Below are positions 34,858 through 44,809 of a DNA stretch of 64,000 bases, in pieces. Source of the DNA: Candidatus Poribacteria bacterium. GTDB lineage: Bacteria > Poribacteria > WGA-4E > WGA-3G. The notes beneath the pieces are model-generated. The model did not search any database and was not told where the DNA came from. It worked only from the letters and a program-made list of their open reading frames with translations. Position numbers and translations under genes: made by a program. Within the stretch, counting starts at the first letter, position 1. Every line of letters begins with the position of its first letter. The DNA lies in the NCBI GenBank assembly GCA_028818705.1, contig JAPPNJ010000200.1, forward strand, positions 17,547-81,546, read 5' to 3'.

Positions 34858-37185
34858 ATGAAAGTTGAAATGCAACTTGGGAGCGAGAAGTTATCGATTG
34901 AAACTGGAAAAGTTGCGAAACAAGCAGACGGGGCAGTTTGGGTCCAATACGGTGGAACGGTTGTCTTAGTCACAGTAGTAGCAGATGATAGTGATCATGA
35001 CTTGGATTTCTTTCCGTTAACAGTAGATTACCGCGAGAGAGCCTACGCTACAGGACGTATTCCGACAGTTTATGGTAGACGCGAGCCACGTCCTGGAACA
35101 TCAGAACAACTTATTGCTCGTTTAATTGACCATTGTATCCGACCTCTTTTCCCGAAGGACTTCAAGGCAGAGGTACAAGTTTTATGTAACGTATTTTCAT
35201 CGGACGGCATTCACCCGGCGGATGTTCCTGCACTTATCGGTACGTCCGCTGCTTTGTCGATTTCCGACATCCCCTTTAACGGTCCAGTTGCCGCAGTTAC
35301 GGTGGGCAAACTCGAAAACGAATTGATAATCAATCCGACTTATGAGGAATTACACGCCTCTGACATGGAAATGTTCGTAAGCGGCAAGGCGGATGCTGTT
35401 ATGTCTGTTGAAGGCGGTGGCAGTGAAATTCCTGAAGATGAAGTTATTGATACAATTGTCACCGCTCACGCAGAAATAAAAGAAATTATCAAACTTCAAG
35501 AAGGATTGGCAGCAGTACGTAGTAACGCAAAACGCGCCTACGCTTCTAAAAGTATCGAATCAGACCTCAGTCATCGGGTTCGGAATCTCGCCACATCACG
35601 GATTCGAGAATCCATCGGAATGGCAGATAAGAAGTTGCGCGAAGATTATCTCGAGCAGGTTCAAGAAGAAGTTCTATCAGAAATTCTTGAAGACACACCT
35701 GAGGAAATCGATCCGAATGCAGCAAAAGATACGATTTCTATTCTAAGTGAAATCGAAAAAGAAGAGATGCGTGAAGCCATTTTGACTCAAGGCAAACGCG
35801 TTGATGGACGAGGCGTAACGGATATTCGTTCTATCTCCGGAGAAGTGGCATTGCTGCCCCACACCCATGGCTCAGCACTCTTTAGCAGAGGACAAACACA
35901 GGCACTCAGTGTAACGACGCTCGGCACATCAGGCGATGAAGATGTGCAACGCGGACTCGATGGTGAAGCAAGGCATTCCTTCTTCTTACACTACAACTTC
36001 CCTCCATTTAGTACTGGCGAAGTTAAGCGAATGATGGGTCCCGGTCGCCGGGAAATCGGCCACGGTGCCTTGGCGCAAAAGGCACTTGAACCTGTTATTC
36101 CGGAAAAAGAAGACTTCCACTATACAATCCGAGTCGTATCAGAAATCTTGGAATCCAACGCATCATCGTCAATGGCGACCGTCTGCGGAGCAACATTAGC
36201 ACTCTTGGATGCTGGTGTCCCGCTAAAAAGACCTGTTGCTGGAATTGGCGTGGGTCTCATCAAGGAAGGCGAACAGGAAGCTATACTTACAGATATGCTC
36301 GGCACCGAAGATTTTCTGGGTGATATGGACTTTAAGGTCGCAGGAACCAGCGAAGGGGTTACTGCTGTACAGATGGACATCAAGATTGAAGGCGTTAGCC
36401 CAGAGTTGATGCGCCGTGCGATCCATCAAGCCAAAGAGGCACGCCTTGCAGTCATTGAACAGATGAATGCTGTTATAGCAGAACCTCGTGCGGAACTTTC
36501 CCCTTATGCCCCTCGAATCCATTCTCTCCAGATTGCACAGCAGAAAATCAAAGACCTCATCGGACCAAGAGGTAAAACCGTGCAAGGCATCCAAGAAGAA
36601 ACCAACACAACCATCAACATTGAAGACGATGGAACGGTTGAAATCGCGGCAACAAGTGCTGAGGATGTCAAAGCTGCTGAGGAGAAAGTTCTTGCGATCA
36701 CGGCAATGCCTGAAATTGGGAAAGAGTACACCGGAAAGGTAGTGCGTACTGCGCCCTTCGGTGCGTTCGTGGAGATCCTACCTGGAAAGGATGGGCTTGT
36801 CCATATTTCGCAAATGGGAGATGGCTACGTCCGCCGCGCTGAGGATGTGATGCAGGTTGGCGACGAAGTCACTGTCCGTATCCTCACCATAGACGAACAA
36901 GATCGGGTAGATTTGACGCTCGTGGCTGCAGGTGGAGTTCCCGTTGAAGAATTGAATATTGAATCCAACAGTGAGAACGATTTCCCATCCGATCGGAATG
37001 GACCGAGAGACTTCCGTGATACCGGACGCTCCGGATACCGTGATAACCGAGATTCACGCGATAATCGAGAGAGGCGTGGGAACGATTCACGCGAACGCCG
37101 CAACAATCGTTATGAACAGCGCGATAATTCACGCGACTTCCGTTCGCGTCGCTCGCCGCGTATCCCCAAAGGACGTCCTCGATAG
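34858..37185 (+). CDS. pnp: Polyribonucleotide nucleotidyltransferase (PNPase)
   Basis: This phosphorolytic 3'-5' exoribonuclease is a degradosome partner. Two RNase PH cores (first FPLTVDYRERAYATGRIP; second GQTQALSVTTLGT and LHYNFPPFSTGEVKR) flank the helical domain. KH (IKDLIGPRGKTVQGIQEET) and S1 (GKEYTGKVVRTAPFGAFVEILPG) follow. The C-terminus is a basic Arg/Asp/Asn-rich tail of about 70 residues. That tail is longer than in enteric PNPase and looks like a disordered RNA-binding extension. An intrinsic terminator lies 52 bases after the stop. Confidence 0.97.
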   Translation: MKVEMQLGSEKLSIETGKVAKQADGAVWVQYGGTVVLVTVVADDSDHDLDFFPLTVDYRERAYATGRIPTVYGRREPRPGTSEQLIARLIDHCIRPLFPKDFKAEVQVLCNVFSSDGIHPADVPALIGTSAALSISDIPFNGPVAAVTVGKLENELIINPTYEELHASDMEMFVSGKADAVMSVEGGGSEIPEDEVIDTIVTAHAEIKEIIKLQEGLAAVRSNAKRAYASKSIESDLSHRVRNLATSRIRESIGMADKKLREDYLEQVQEEVLSEILEDTPEEIDPNAAKDTISILSEIEKEEMREAILTQGKRVDGRGVTDIRSISGEVALLPHTHGSALFSRGQTQALSVTTLGTSGDEDVQRGLDGEARHSFFLHYNFPPFSTGEVKRMMGPGRREIGHGALAQKALEPVIPEKEDFHYTIRVVSEILESNASSSMATVCGATLALLDAGVPLKRPVAGIGVGLIKEGEQEAILTDMLGTEDFLGDMDFKVAGTSEGVTAVQMDIKIEGVSPELMRRAIHQAKEARLAVIEQMNAVIAEPRAELSPYAPRIHSLQIAQQKIKDLIGPRGKTVQGIQEETNTTINIEDDGTVEIAATSAEDVKAAEEKVLAITAMPEIGKEYTGKVVRTAPFGAFVEILPGKDGLVHISQMGDGYVRRAEDVMQVGDEVTVRILTIDEQDRVDLTLVAAGGVPVEELNIESNSENDFPSDRNGPRDFRDTGRSGYRDNRDSRDNRERRGNDSRERRNNRYEQRDNSRDFRSRRSPRIPKGRPR

Positions 37186-37237
37186 TCGAAAACGGTCCAC
37201 GTTGCAACTTGTAACCAATAACTCTCTGAGACATGAA

Positions 37238-37268
37238 ATAGGGTGAAGGATAAATTCCTTCGCCCTAT
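37238..37268 (+). terminator. Intrinsic terminator of pnp
   Basis: A 13-bp stem (37238-37250 with 37256-37268, one G-T pair) has the loop TAAAT and is followed by TTTTAT. It ends the rimP-pnp cluster. Confidence 0.88.
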
Positions 37269-37363
37269 TTTTATACAACCGTCGCGAATTAGGAGCGATC
37301 AATTTATCGCGGCTAATCCTTTCTTGCAGAAAACAAACACCCCTGACGCGATGATTAAAAACT

Positions 37364-37392
37364 TTGCATATCATTTATTTTTTTGCTATAAT
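37364..37392 (+). promoter_or_regulatory. Promoter of the small membrane protein/lipoprotein cluster
   Basis: TTGCAT (37364-37369), a 17-base spacer and a perfect TATAAT (37387-37392), about 90 bases before the ATG at 37484. Confidence 0.75.
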
Positions 37393-37483
37393 TTGCATAC
37401 ACGATTTTAATCACATCTCTTACAGCAATTACACGGCGATCTGTACTGAAAAATATACGTTACCACAACAAGAGGTGGCACAA

Positions 37484-37744
37484 ATGAAAGCAAGACGTAA
37501 TACTGCCAAATACACGCTCAATAAAGCAGATCTGCTTGACCAGAGGTGGGTAACCTACTTTTTAGCCATTGTTCTCATTCTGCTTGTCCTTGTCTTTGTT
37601 GTTTTACTATCGCCTACCTATAAACGATACATTGTCGATACCGCTAAATCTGTGTTTTATGGTGGGAAACAGAAAGCACCTCGTCCAAAGGCTGCACCGG
37701 TGAACTTCCAAAATCCTGCGCTGCTAAAGGGTTTGATATTCTGA
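37484..37744 (+). CDS. Small single-span membrane protein, unknown function
   Basis: This 86-residue protein has a basic N-terminus, one strong membrane helix (WVTYFLAIVLILLVLVFVVLLSP, residues about 24-46; quoted only to locate it) and a basic, proline-containing C-terminal tail. I recognise no family. The start is the ATG at 37484, with AGAGGTGG upstream. The frame is open further left but overlaps the promoter. It precedes the LptE-like lipoprotein gene by about 95 bases and probably shares its transcript. Confidence 0.65.
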   Translation: MKARRNTAKYTLNKADLLDQRWVTYFLAIVLILLVLVFVVLLSPTYKRYIVDTAKSVFYGGKQKAPRPKAAPVNFQNPALLKGLIF

Positions 37745-37839
37745 ACCCAACACTCAAGCACAAAATAGGGATAAAGCACGAAAACCGTCCTTACAATACG
37801 AGTCGGATTGCGTTTTCTGACCAAATTTGGGAGAAAAAA

Positions 37840-38358
37840 ATGTATAGGACTCTATTCACCTCAACACTACTGGTATGGTTGCACCTATTGATTTCTGGGT
37901 GTGGCTACTATTCTAAATCAGAATACTTGGAGCATATCAAGACCATCCGGATTACGCCAATCGAAATCTTAGATGCCGATTTTGCTTACGATACCGCCTC
38001 CCAGCGCCCGTATGACGAAGTAATTCATGAGAAACTCACCCAACGCTTCAATAGGAAATGGCGAGACGGAAATGATGCCGAGTTTACAATGCGAATACAG
38101 GATTACAATATAAAGGAACACGGTTTTGGTCCGCAAGGTGAAATCGAAATGTTGCGTATGACTCTACAGATTGAGTACGAGTTCTTAGATCGAGTTCGCA
38201 ACAATATGATCGCTCAAACTGATAACCATATCCAGGTTCACGATTTCTATATCGTTCCAAACCGAGCAGAACCGAGGGAAACCCCCGAACAAGCCAAGGC
38301 TCTTATTGTAGAAGAGTTGATAGAGGATCTTTACAATAACCTTGCTGAACAGTGGTAA
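37840..38358 (+). CDS. LptE-like outer membrane lipoprotein
   Basis: A lipoprotein signal peptide ends in the lipobox LLISGCGYY. The start after the cysteine (CGYYSKSEYLEHIKTIRITPIEI) is typical of the LptE family, which plugs LptD to deliver lipopolysaccharide to the outer leaflet. The 172-residue length fits. LptD is not in this window. Family resemblance is moderate, so this is LptE-like rather than proven. Confidence 0.75.
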   Translation: MYRTLFTSTLLVWLHLLISGCGYYSKSEYLEHIKTIRITPIEILDADFAYDTASQRPYDEVIHEKLTQRFNRKWRDGNDAEFTMRIQDYNIKEHGFGPQGEIEMLRMTLQIEYEFLDRVRNNMIAQTDNHIQVHDFYIVPNRAEPRETPEQAKALIVEELIEDLYNNLAEQW

Positions 38359-38387
38359 ACAGGACGCAACACGGGAGTCGAGCGCGA

Positions 38388-39434
38388 ATGAAATGCCAGG
38401 TAATACTCACCTTTCATAGAAGCCGTTGTTTTTCACTTGGTATGTTTCTCTTTTTTAGTTTGATTCTGATTTCGTGTAGTAAAGAAGAAGGAAACTGGAC
38501 AGCTGTTCATCAAAAAAGCGAATACATCTATGGGGTCTGGCATAGCACTACATCAAAGAAAGCACAACAGGTAGTATTTACAGTCGGAGAAAACATCAAG
38601 AAATCTTCAACATTGTTAGAACCGTCTGCAGCGACAGGAAACATTGTCCAAACAACTGTTTCACCAGAAGATCTTTTACCGAGTGACACAGAATTAGCGG
38701 GTTGGGTTCAGTCGCGTGCTCCGTCAACTTACGAAGGTAAAACCCTCTATCGTGATAGAGCCTCGTCACCGGACCTGTTCTATGCATACGGCTTTGAACG
38801 TCAGGCAGAGGTGGAATACGAAACGCCCCAATTCGGTTCAAAACCACTGATTCTACTTGAAATCTTCGATATGGGTACACCAGAAAACGCCTTCGGTATT
38901 TATAATTTCCACACCTATCCACAGATGAAATTTGAATGGATTGGAAGTAAAGCAATGCTTTCAGGCAACTACCTCCGGTTTTCAAAAGGGAAGTACTTCA
39001 TTCAAATTGAGAGTTACGAATTGGCGACCGGCATTCGTGAAGGCATGGTCACACTCGCTAAAATTATCGCTGCGGGGATTAAAGACTCCGCCTCGGAACC
39101 ACAAATACTTGCGCTACTACCGAGTAGCAACAAGATAAGTGGAACCGTTAAACTATTCCCTTCAAATTGGGTGCTGAGTCAAATCTACAGTACACTGCCT
39201 ATTGCTATACCCGAATTGACTGATACAGCACTCGGCATCTCAGCACGTTACCGGGAAAACACACAATCCACAAACTGGATGGATGCCCAGATCGTTTTCA
39301 TCATCCGTTTTGCCGATACTTCCACTGCGGAATCTGCTTATACACTTTACCGAGATTCCGTAGCGAAAGAAACGGGGACTTTTGAAGCCGCAACACGTGG
39401 AGCTATCCTTATTAACGAAGGTTCTGCTCCCTAA
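38388..39434 (+). CDS. DUF6599-type lipoprotein, unknown function
   Basis: This predicted lipoprotein has the lipobox LILISCSKE after one hydrophobic segment. The body carries the pattern of DUF6599 proteins (LAGWVQSRAPSTYEGKTLYRDR, FDMGTPENAFGIYNFHTYP, NYLRFSKGKYFIQIESY). The function is unknown. The start is set at the ATG at 38388 (MKCQV); a GTG at 38352 overlaps the end of the previous gene. It follows the LptE-like gene directly and is likely envelope-associated. Confidence 0.75.
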   Translation: MKCQVILTFHRSRCFSLGMFLFFSLILISCSKEEGNWTAVHQKSEYIYGVWHSTTSKKAQQVVFTVGENIKKSSTLLEPSAATGNIVQTTVSPEDLLPSDTELAGWVQSRAPSTYEGKTLYRDRASSPDLFYAYGFERQAEVEYETPQFGSKPLILLEIFDMGTPENAFGIYNFHTYPQMKFEWIGSKAMLSGNYLRFSKGKYFIQIESYELATGIREGMVTLAKIIAAGIKDSASEPQILALLPSSNKISGTVKLFPSNWVLSQIYSTLPIAIPELTDTALGISARYRENTQSTNWMDAQIVFIIRFADTSTAESAYTLYRDSVAKETGTFEAATRGAILINEGSAP

Positions 39435-39457
39435 CAGTGTAAAAAAGGAGCTTGTGT

Positions 39458-40210
39458 ATGCGAGGCGATTTTGAAGCTTATCTCAACGATTCATTTCGTG
39501 ATGAAAATGGCAAACTCAACTTAGCAGCGTTGTTGACATTAGAAGATGAAGCCGACATGGATGTTGCTGTTATCATGCCGAATACCCAACCGCTTCCACA
39601 AAACGATGAACTTGCTGATGCAATCGGTGGCGATCCGCGCGCCCTTGGGTGTGCACTCGTGCATCCAACGGAACCCGACCCGGTTGAACAGGTTAAGATG
39701 GCTGCCGAAAAGTGGGGAATGCGCGGCATTAAACTGATGCCAGCCGTTCACAACTACAATGTGGATGACTCCATGGTCCGTCCGGTCGTTGAAGCTGCAC
39801 GTGATTATGGACTTATCGTCTCGATCCACTCTGGACCTAATAACTGCCATCCGAATCGAATCGGTACAGTCGCGAGTTGGATACCGGAAACGCCGGTTAT
39901 TATGGATCACATGGGCTTCCCGGATGATTTAGATGCCGGTATCTCTGCAGCAAAAGCCAACAAGAATATTTCGCTTGGGACAACAATATTGCGTTTTCAC
40001 CGCCGTTGGGGAACAGATCCAGACGCGGTTGTTCCAACGGAGGTAAAAAAAGCGGTTGACGAACTCGGACCTGAGCAGATCGTTTTCGGTTCTAACTTGC
40101 CCGAATACCGACCGATTCAGGTTATTAACGCCATCAAGCGATTAGAACTTGGGGACGATGCAGAAGCACTCATCTTCGGGGATAATCTTGCCCGTATCTA
40201 TGGGCTTTAA
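39458..40210 (+). CDS. Amidohydrolase-family (TIM-barrel) metal-dependent hydrolase
   Basis: This resembles the amidohydrolase-2 group. It has DVAVIMPNTQPLP, GCALVHPTEPD, GMRGIKLMPAVHNYNVDD, the metal-site phrases LIVSIHSGP and VIMDHMGFP, and the terminal IVFGSNLPEYRP and IFGDNLARIYGL. The N-terminal HxH metal pair normally found in the family is not obvious in this 250-residue version, so metal binding may differ. The start is the ATG at 39458 with AAAAGGAG upstream. It lies just before the glycine cleavage genes, and no link is evident. Confidence 0.82.
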   Translation: MRGDFEAYLNDSFRDENGKLNLAALLTLEDEADMDVAVIMPNTQPLPQNDELADAIGGDPRALGCALVHPTEPDPVEQVKMAAEKWGMRGIKLMPAVHNYNVDDSMVRPVVEAARDYGLIVSIHSGPNNCHPNRIGTVASWIPETPVIMDHMGFPDDLDAGISAAKANKNISLGTTILRFHRRWGTDPDAVVPTEVKKAVDELGPEQIVFGSNLPEYRPIQVINAIKRLELGDDAEALIFGDNLARIYGL

Positions 40211-40300
40211 ATTTGGATCCGGGAACCTCTCACGTACCTACCTATACTCCCTCATGGCATCTGAGTGATTTGTTATGGTATCGTAAGAGCATCTAAAGAC

Positions 40301-41386
40301 ATGAAACGAACGCCCCTTTATCAGGTTCACAAAAGGCTCAATGCCAAATTCACCGAATTCGGTGGTTGGGAAATGCCGCTCCAATACAGTAGCATTGTCA
40401 AGGAACACCTCGCTGTTCGCAGCACCATAGGTTTATTTGACTTGTCACACATGGGAGAAATCGATGTTCGTGGACAGGGCGCGAATGAATTGGTGCAAAA
40501 ACTTAGCACAAATGATGTGGGTCGGTTAACTGATGGTCGTGTGCTATATACACTCTTGTGTAATGAAACGGGCGGAATAGTTGATGACATTCTAATTTAT
40601 AGATATACTGATAATCATTACATGCTGGTCGTCAACGCTGCCAATATTGAGAAAGATCTAGCGTGGGTACAAACCCATAATGATCGCGGTACAGAAGTGA
40701 AAAATGAGAGTGAAGGCAAAACTCTCATCGCACTACAGGGTCCAAAGTCGATTGAGATTCTGGAACCGTTGGTTTCCGATCAATCACTCTCTGAAATCGT
40801 ATATTTTCGGTTCGCCCTCGGCAAAGTCGCAGGTGTTCCCACTATCATCTCACGAACAGGTTATACCGGTGAAGTTGGATTTGAACTATATATCTCCGCA
40901 AAAAATGCGGAACGCTTATGGAACACCCTCTATCCAGTGGTGATAGCAGCTGATGGAGAACCGATAGGGCTTGGTGCACGGGACACGCTACGGCTCGAAG
41001 CCGGCCTCCGCCTCTACGGCATGGATATGGACGATAACACGAATCCATTTGAAACTGGACTTGGCAGATTTGTCAAATCCAAGAATCGGCAATTTATCGG
41101 CAAGAACGCCCTTCTTTCTGAGAAAAAGAAGGGCATTGTGAGGCAAATGGTAGGCTTTCAGATGCTTGATCGGGCTGTGGCACGTGCCGGTTACGCTGTC
41201 TATCAAGTAGATAAACACATAGGTAAAGTGACCAGTGGTGCCCCTTCGCCGATTCTTAAATGCAGTATCGGTTTCGCCTCTATAACGTCGCAAGCGATAC
41301 TCGATGAAAAAATCGATGTAGAAATCCGTGGTAAGCTGCATCCAGCGAAAATTGTAAAAGTGCCTTTTATTTCCACAGGAACTTAA
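40301..41386 (+). CDS. gcvT: Aminomethyltransferase, glycine cleavage T protein
   Basis: It transfers the methylene of aminomethyl-lipoyl H protein to tetrahydrofolate, releasing ammonia. The folate-binding fold is clear: KFTEFGGWEMPLQYSSIVKEH, FDLSHMGEIDVRG, ISRTGYTGEVGFELY, GLGARDTLRLEAGLRLYG. The start is the ATG at 40301. Open frame upstream to 40265 has no family similarity. It is followed by gcvH after 32 bases. Confidence 0.96.
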   Translation: MKRTPLYQVHKRLNAKFTEFGGWEMPLQYSSIVKEHLAVRSTIGLFDLSHMGEIDVRGQGANELVQKLSTNDVGRLTDGRVLYTLLCNETGGIVDDILIYRYTDNHYMLVVNAANIEKDLAWVQTHNDRGTEVKNESEGKTLIALQGPKSIEILEPLVSDQSLSEIVYFRFALGKVAGVPTIISRTGYTGEVGFELYISAKNAERLWNTLYPVVIAADGEPIGLGARDTLRLEAGLRLYGMDMDDNTNPFETGLGRFVKSKNRQFIGKNALLSEKKKGIVRQMVGFQMLDRAVARAGYAVYQVDKHIGKVTSGAPSPILKCSIGFASITSQAILDEKIDVEIRGKLHPAKIVKVPFISTGT

Positions 41387-41418
41387 TTGTTTTCATACAC
41401 ATAATACAGAGATTACAA

Positions 41419-41805
41419 ATGATCCCAGAAAATTTAAAATATATGGAAAGCCACGAATGGGCAAGACAGGAAGACGACATCGCCACTATCGGTATTAGTG
41501 ACTACGCGCAATCGGAAATTCAAGATATCGTTTATGTTGAATTGCCGGAGATTGGCACTGAACTCACACAGAAAACAGAGTTCGGGGTCATTGAGTCTGT
41601 TAAAGCGGCGTTTGACCTCTACGCACCTGTCAGTGGTGAAGTTGTTGCTGTCAACGACTCACTCCTTGATGCGCCGGAACAAGTTAATGAGTCTCCATAT
41701 AACGACGGGTGGATGCTCAAGATTAGAATGACTGACTCAGCAGAGCTTGATATACTTCTCGATGCCGATAGGTATCAAGCACATATTGAGGCAGAGCATG
41801 CCTAA
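41419..41805 (+). CDS. gcvH: Glycine cleavage H protein (lipoyl carrier)
   Basis: It shuttles the aminomethyl intermediate on its lipoamide arm. The lipoyl-attachment lysine is in FGVIESVKAAFDLYAP, and the preceding YAQSEIQDIVYVELPEIG is typical. Length 128 is normal. It lies between gcvT and gcvP. Confidence 0.97.
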   Translation: MIPENLKYMESHEWARQEDDIATIGISDYAQSEIQDIVYVELPEIGTELTQKTEFGVIESVKAAFDLYAPVSGEVVAVNDSLLDAPEQVNESPYNDGWMLKIRMTDSAELDILLDADRYQAHIEAEHA

Positions 41806-41870
41806 TTTTTTAATTATGCGCCAAGCGTGAAATTATTCCATCTGTTTAGAGCAGTTTTCGCTTAAGACTC

Positions 41871-41893
41871 GCAAGCCGCCGTTGTTGGCTTGC
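41871..41893 (+). other. Hairpin in the gcvH-gcvP gap
   Basis: GCAAGCC (41871-41877) pairs with GGCTTGC (41887-41893) around a 9-base loop, with a short T-rich stretch 8 bases on. It could partially terminate transcription before gcvP. Confidence 0.45.
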
Positions 41894-41923
41894 TTATGAC
41901 ATTTTTCTAAAGGAAAAATCATA

Positions 41924-44797
41924 GTGACCTTCACAGATCGGCACATCGGTCCCCGTTCAGAAGACATTGAACTAATGTTGACGACAATCGGCTATTCTTC
42001 AATGGCTGATTTCATCGAAGATGTGGTGCCAGCGGACATTCGCCTATCATCAGCTTTCAGTTTAAGTGGTGATGCGAGCGGCCCAGGGCGTGGCTTGCAA
42101 ACTCATATTGCAAAGTCAGAATCGGAAGTGCTTTCGGCGTTAAAAGAACTCGCGTCTGAAAATGAAGTTTTCCGCTCCTTTATTGGGATGGGGTACTACA
42201 ATTGCTTTGTCCCACCAGTGATTCAACGAAACATTCTGGAGAACCCAGGCTGGTATACACAATATACACCGTATCAAGCCGAGATTTCACAGGGACGCTT
42301 GGAGGCACTGCTCAATTTCCAAACAATGGTTATTGACTTAACTGGCTTGCCCGTTGCAAACGCGTCGCTTTTAGACGAAGCAACAGCCGCCGCAGAAGCA
42401 ATGGGCATGTGTCTTGCTCGCACAAAGCAGAAAGAGTGTCGCGATTTCTTTGTCTCCAAAACCTGCCATCCACAAACGATTTCGGTTTTAGAGACCCGTG
42501 CTGAACCTCTCGGCATCCAATTATCCATCGGTGACCATCAATCAGCGAATTTTACTGCGCCAATCTTAGGTGCGATCGTGCAATATCCTGCGACCGATGG
42601 AGCGATTCACGATTATACCGAATTCGCTGATCAGGTGCAGGCCGCTGGTGGTCTGTTCATTACAGCAACAGATCTTCTGGCACTAACGCTCTTACGCCCA
42701 CCCGGAGAATTTGGAGCAGATATTGCTATAGGCAGTGCCCAACGATTTGGTGTGCCACTCGGTTATGGTGGTCCGCACGCCGCCTTTCTTTCTACCCGCG
42801 ACGAACTCAAACGGCAGATACCGGGACGGATTGCAGGTGTTTCTCAAGACGTTACAGGCAAATCTGCTATTCGTTTAGCACTCCAGACGCGGGAACAGCA
42901 CATCCGGCGTGAAAAGGCGACGAGCAATATCTGCACGGCGCAAGTGCTACTTGCCGTTATGGCGGGAATGTACGCAGTCTATCATGGACCGACAGGACTT
43001 AAGTGCATTGCGGAGCACGTACACACGCTCACCTGTACGCTGCGGGCAGATCTTGAAGCGAGAGGGTATACCACAGGCGAATTCCCGTGTTTTGACACGC
43101 TTTCTGTTACCGTTCAGGCAGAAACAACAGAAGGTCTCTTGACTTCTGCCCGCGCAAGACAGATAAATCTTCGGGCAATCGACGCAACACATATCGGTAT
43201 CTCCTTAGACGAAACAACAACAGCAGCAGATGTTGAAGAACTCCTTCAAATATTTGAAGGTAAGACACACTCGAAAATCTCAGCTGCGAGCGGCATTCCA
43301 GTAAACCTACAGCGAAAAAGTCCATATCTGACGCATCCGGTTTTCAATAGTTATCATTCCGAAACGGAGATGCTCCGTTATATTCACAGACTTCAGACCA
43401 AAGACCTCTCTCTCGTGAATGCGATGATACCACTGGGTTCCTGTACAATGAAACTCAACGCGACAGCGGAGATGGTCCCGGTAACATGGCGCGAGTTTGG
43501 TGAACTCCACCCGTTCGCGCCGAGCCAACAAGCAAAAGGGTATGAGCACCTGTTTTCACAATTGGAAACGTGGTTAGCAGAAATAACAGGTTACAGCGGT
43601 ATCTCATTGCAGCCGAATGCCGGTTCACAAGGTGAATACGCCGGACTGTTAGTGATTCGTAAATACCATCAGAGTCGAGACGATGTGCATCGCAATGTCT
43701 GCTTAATACCAACCTCTGCCCACGGCACGAACCCAGCAAGTGCAGTAATGGCGGGAATGCAAGTCGTCGTCGTGGCATGCGATACGGAAGGAAATATTGA
43801 CCTTGAGGACCTCCGGGCGAAAGCAGAAACGCACCGTGATATCCTCGCTGCCGCCATGCTTACATATCCTTCAACGCATGGCGTTTTCGAAGAGAAGATT
43901 CGCGAGATTTGCGAAATAGTTCGCCAATCTGGAGGACAAGTCTACATGGATGGCGCGAATCTGAATGCCCTCGTTGGCATCGGGAAGCCAGCAGATATCG
44001 GTGCTGATGTTTGCCATCTGAATCTGCACAAAACCTTCTGCATACCGCACGGTGGTGGTGGTCCAGGAATGGGACCGATTGGTGTCAAGGCGCATCTCAC
44101 AGACTTTTTACCGACACATCCGATTGTTGATGTCGGTGGTAAATCGGGAATTGGAGCCGTTTCTGCAGCACCATGGGGAAGTCCCGGAATTCTACCGATC
44201 TCTTGGGCTTATATCGCTATGATGGGTGCTGACGGCCTCACGTCGGCAACAGAAGTAGCAATTCTTAATGCCAATTACATAGCAAAACGACTCGCCCCAC
44301 ATTATCCAGTGCTTTATACGGGAAAGCGCGGCTTGGTCGCGCACGAATGCATTATTGATCTGCGGGGGTTCAAAAAGAGTGCTGATATAGATGTAACCGA
44401 TGTGGCTAAACGTCTGATGGATTACGGATTCCACGCGCCGACCGTCTCCTGGCCCGTGCTCGGTACGATGATGATCGAACCGACGGAAAGTGAGTCGATA
44501 GCAGCGTTAGATCGGTTCTGTGATGCCCTCATTTCAATAAGGGAAGAGATAGCGGAGATTGAAAGAGGGACTGCCGATCATATAGACAATGTTCTGAAAA
44601 ATGCTCCGCACACAGCAGAAATAGTGATACAATCTGATTGGAAGCATCCGTACTCGCGTGAAAAGGCAGCATTTCCGAAGGCGTGGGTACGCGATGCCAA
44701 ATTTTGGCCACCTGTGGCACGTATTAACGAAGTGTATGGTGACCGGAATCTTATGTGCACCTGTCCACCACTTGATACATACGAAACTGATAACTGA
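41924..44797 (+). CDS. gcvP: Glycine dehydrogenase (decarboxylating), single-chain P protein
   Basis: This PLP enzyme decarboxylates glycine and passes the aminomethyl group to GcvH. The 957-residue chain contains both halves that are separate gcvPA/gcvPB in many bacteria. The N-half has GMGYYNCFVPPVIQRNILENP and the C-half NAMIPLGSCTMKLN. The PLP lysine is in CHLNLHKTFCIPHGGGGPG. The start is GTG at 41924 with AAAGGA upstream. The lipoamide dehydrogenase (L protein) is not in this window. Confidence 0.97.
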   Translation: MTFTDRHIGPRSEDIELMLTTIGYSSMADFIEDVVPADIRLSSAFSLSGDASGPGRGLQTHIAKSESEVLSALKELASENEVFRSFIGMGYYNCFVPPVIQRNILENPGWYTQYTPYQAEISQGRLEALLNFQTMVIDLTGLPVANASLLDEATAAAEAMGMCLARTKQKECRDFFVSKTCHPQTISVLETRAEPLGIQLSIGDHQSANFTAPILGAIVQYPATDGAIHDYTEFADQVQAAGGLFITATDLLALTLLRPPGEFGADIAIGSAQRFGVPLGYGGPHAAFLSTRDELKRQIPGRIAGVSQDVTGKSAIRLALQTREQHIRREKATSNICTAQVLLAVMAGMYAVYHGPTGLKCIAEHVHTLTCTLRADLEARGYTTGEFPCFDTLSVTVQAETTEGLLTSARARQINLRAIDATHIGISLDETTTAADVEELLQIFEGKTHSKISAASGIPVNLQRKSPYLTHPVFNSYHSETEMLRYIHRLQTKDLSLVNAMIPLGSCTMKLNATAEMVPVTWREFGELHPFAPSQQAKGYEHLFSQLETWLAEITGYSGISLQPNAGSQGEYAGLLVIRKYHQSRDDVHRNVCLIPTSAHGTNPASAVMAGMQVVVVACDTEGNIDLEDLRAKAETHRDILAAAMLTYPSTHGVFEEKIREICEIVRQSGGQVYMDGANLNALVGIGKPADIGADVCHLNLHKTFCIPHGGGGPGMGPIGVKAHLTDFLPTHPIVDVGGKSGIGAVSAAPWGSPGILPISWAYIAMMGADGLTSATEVAILNANYIAKRLAPHYPVLYTGKRGLVAHECIIDLRGFKKSADIDVTDVAKRLMDYGFHAPTVSWPVLGTMMIEPTESESIAALDRFCDALISIREEIAEIERGTADHIDNVLKNAPHTAEIVIQSDWKHPYSREKAAFPKAWVRDAKFWPPVARINEVYGDRNLMCTCPPLDTYETDN

Positions 44798-44809
44798 TAA
44801 AATAAAAAA

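Noticed and set aside
40211..40300. Possible glycine riboswitch before gcvT
   Set aside because: The gap is only about 90 bases and contains no recognisable glycine aptamer pattern.
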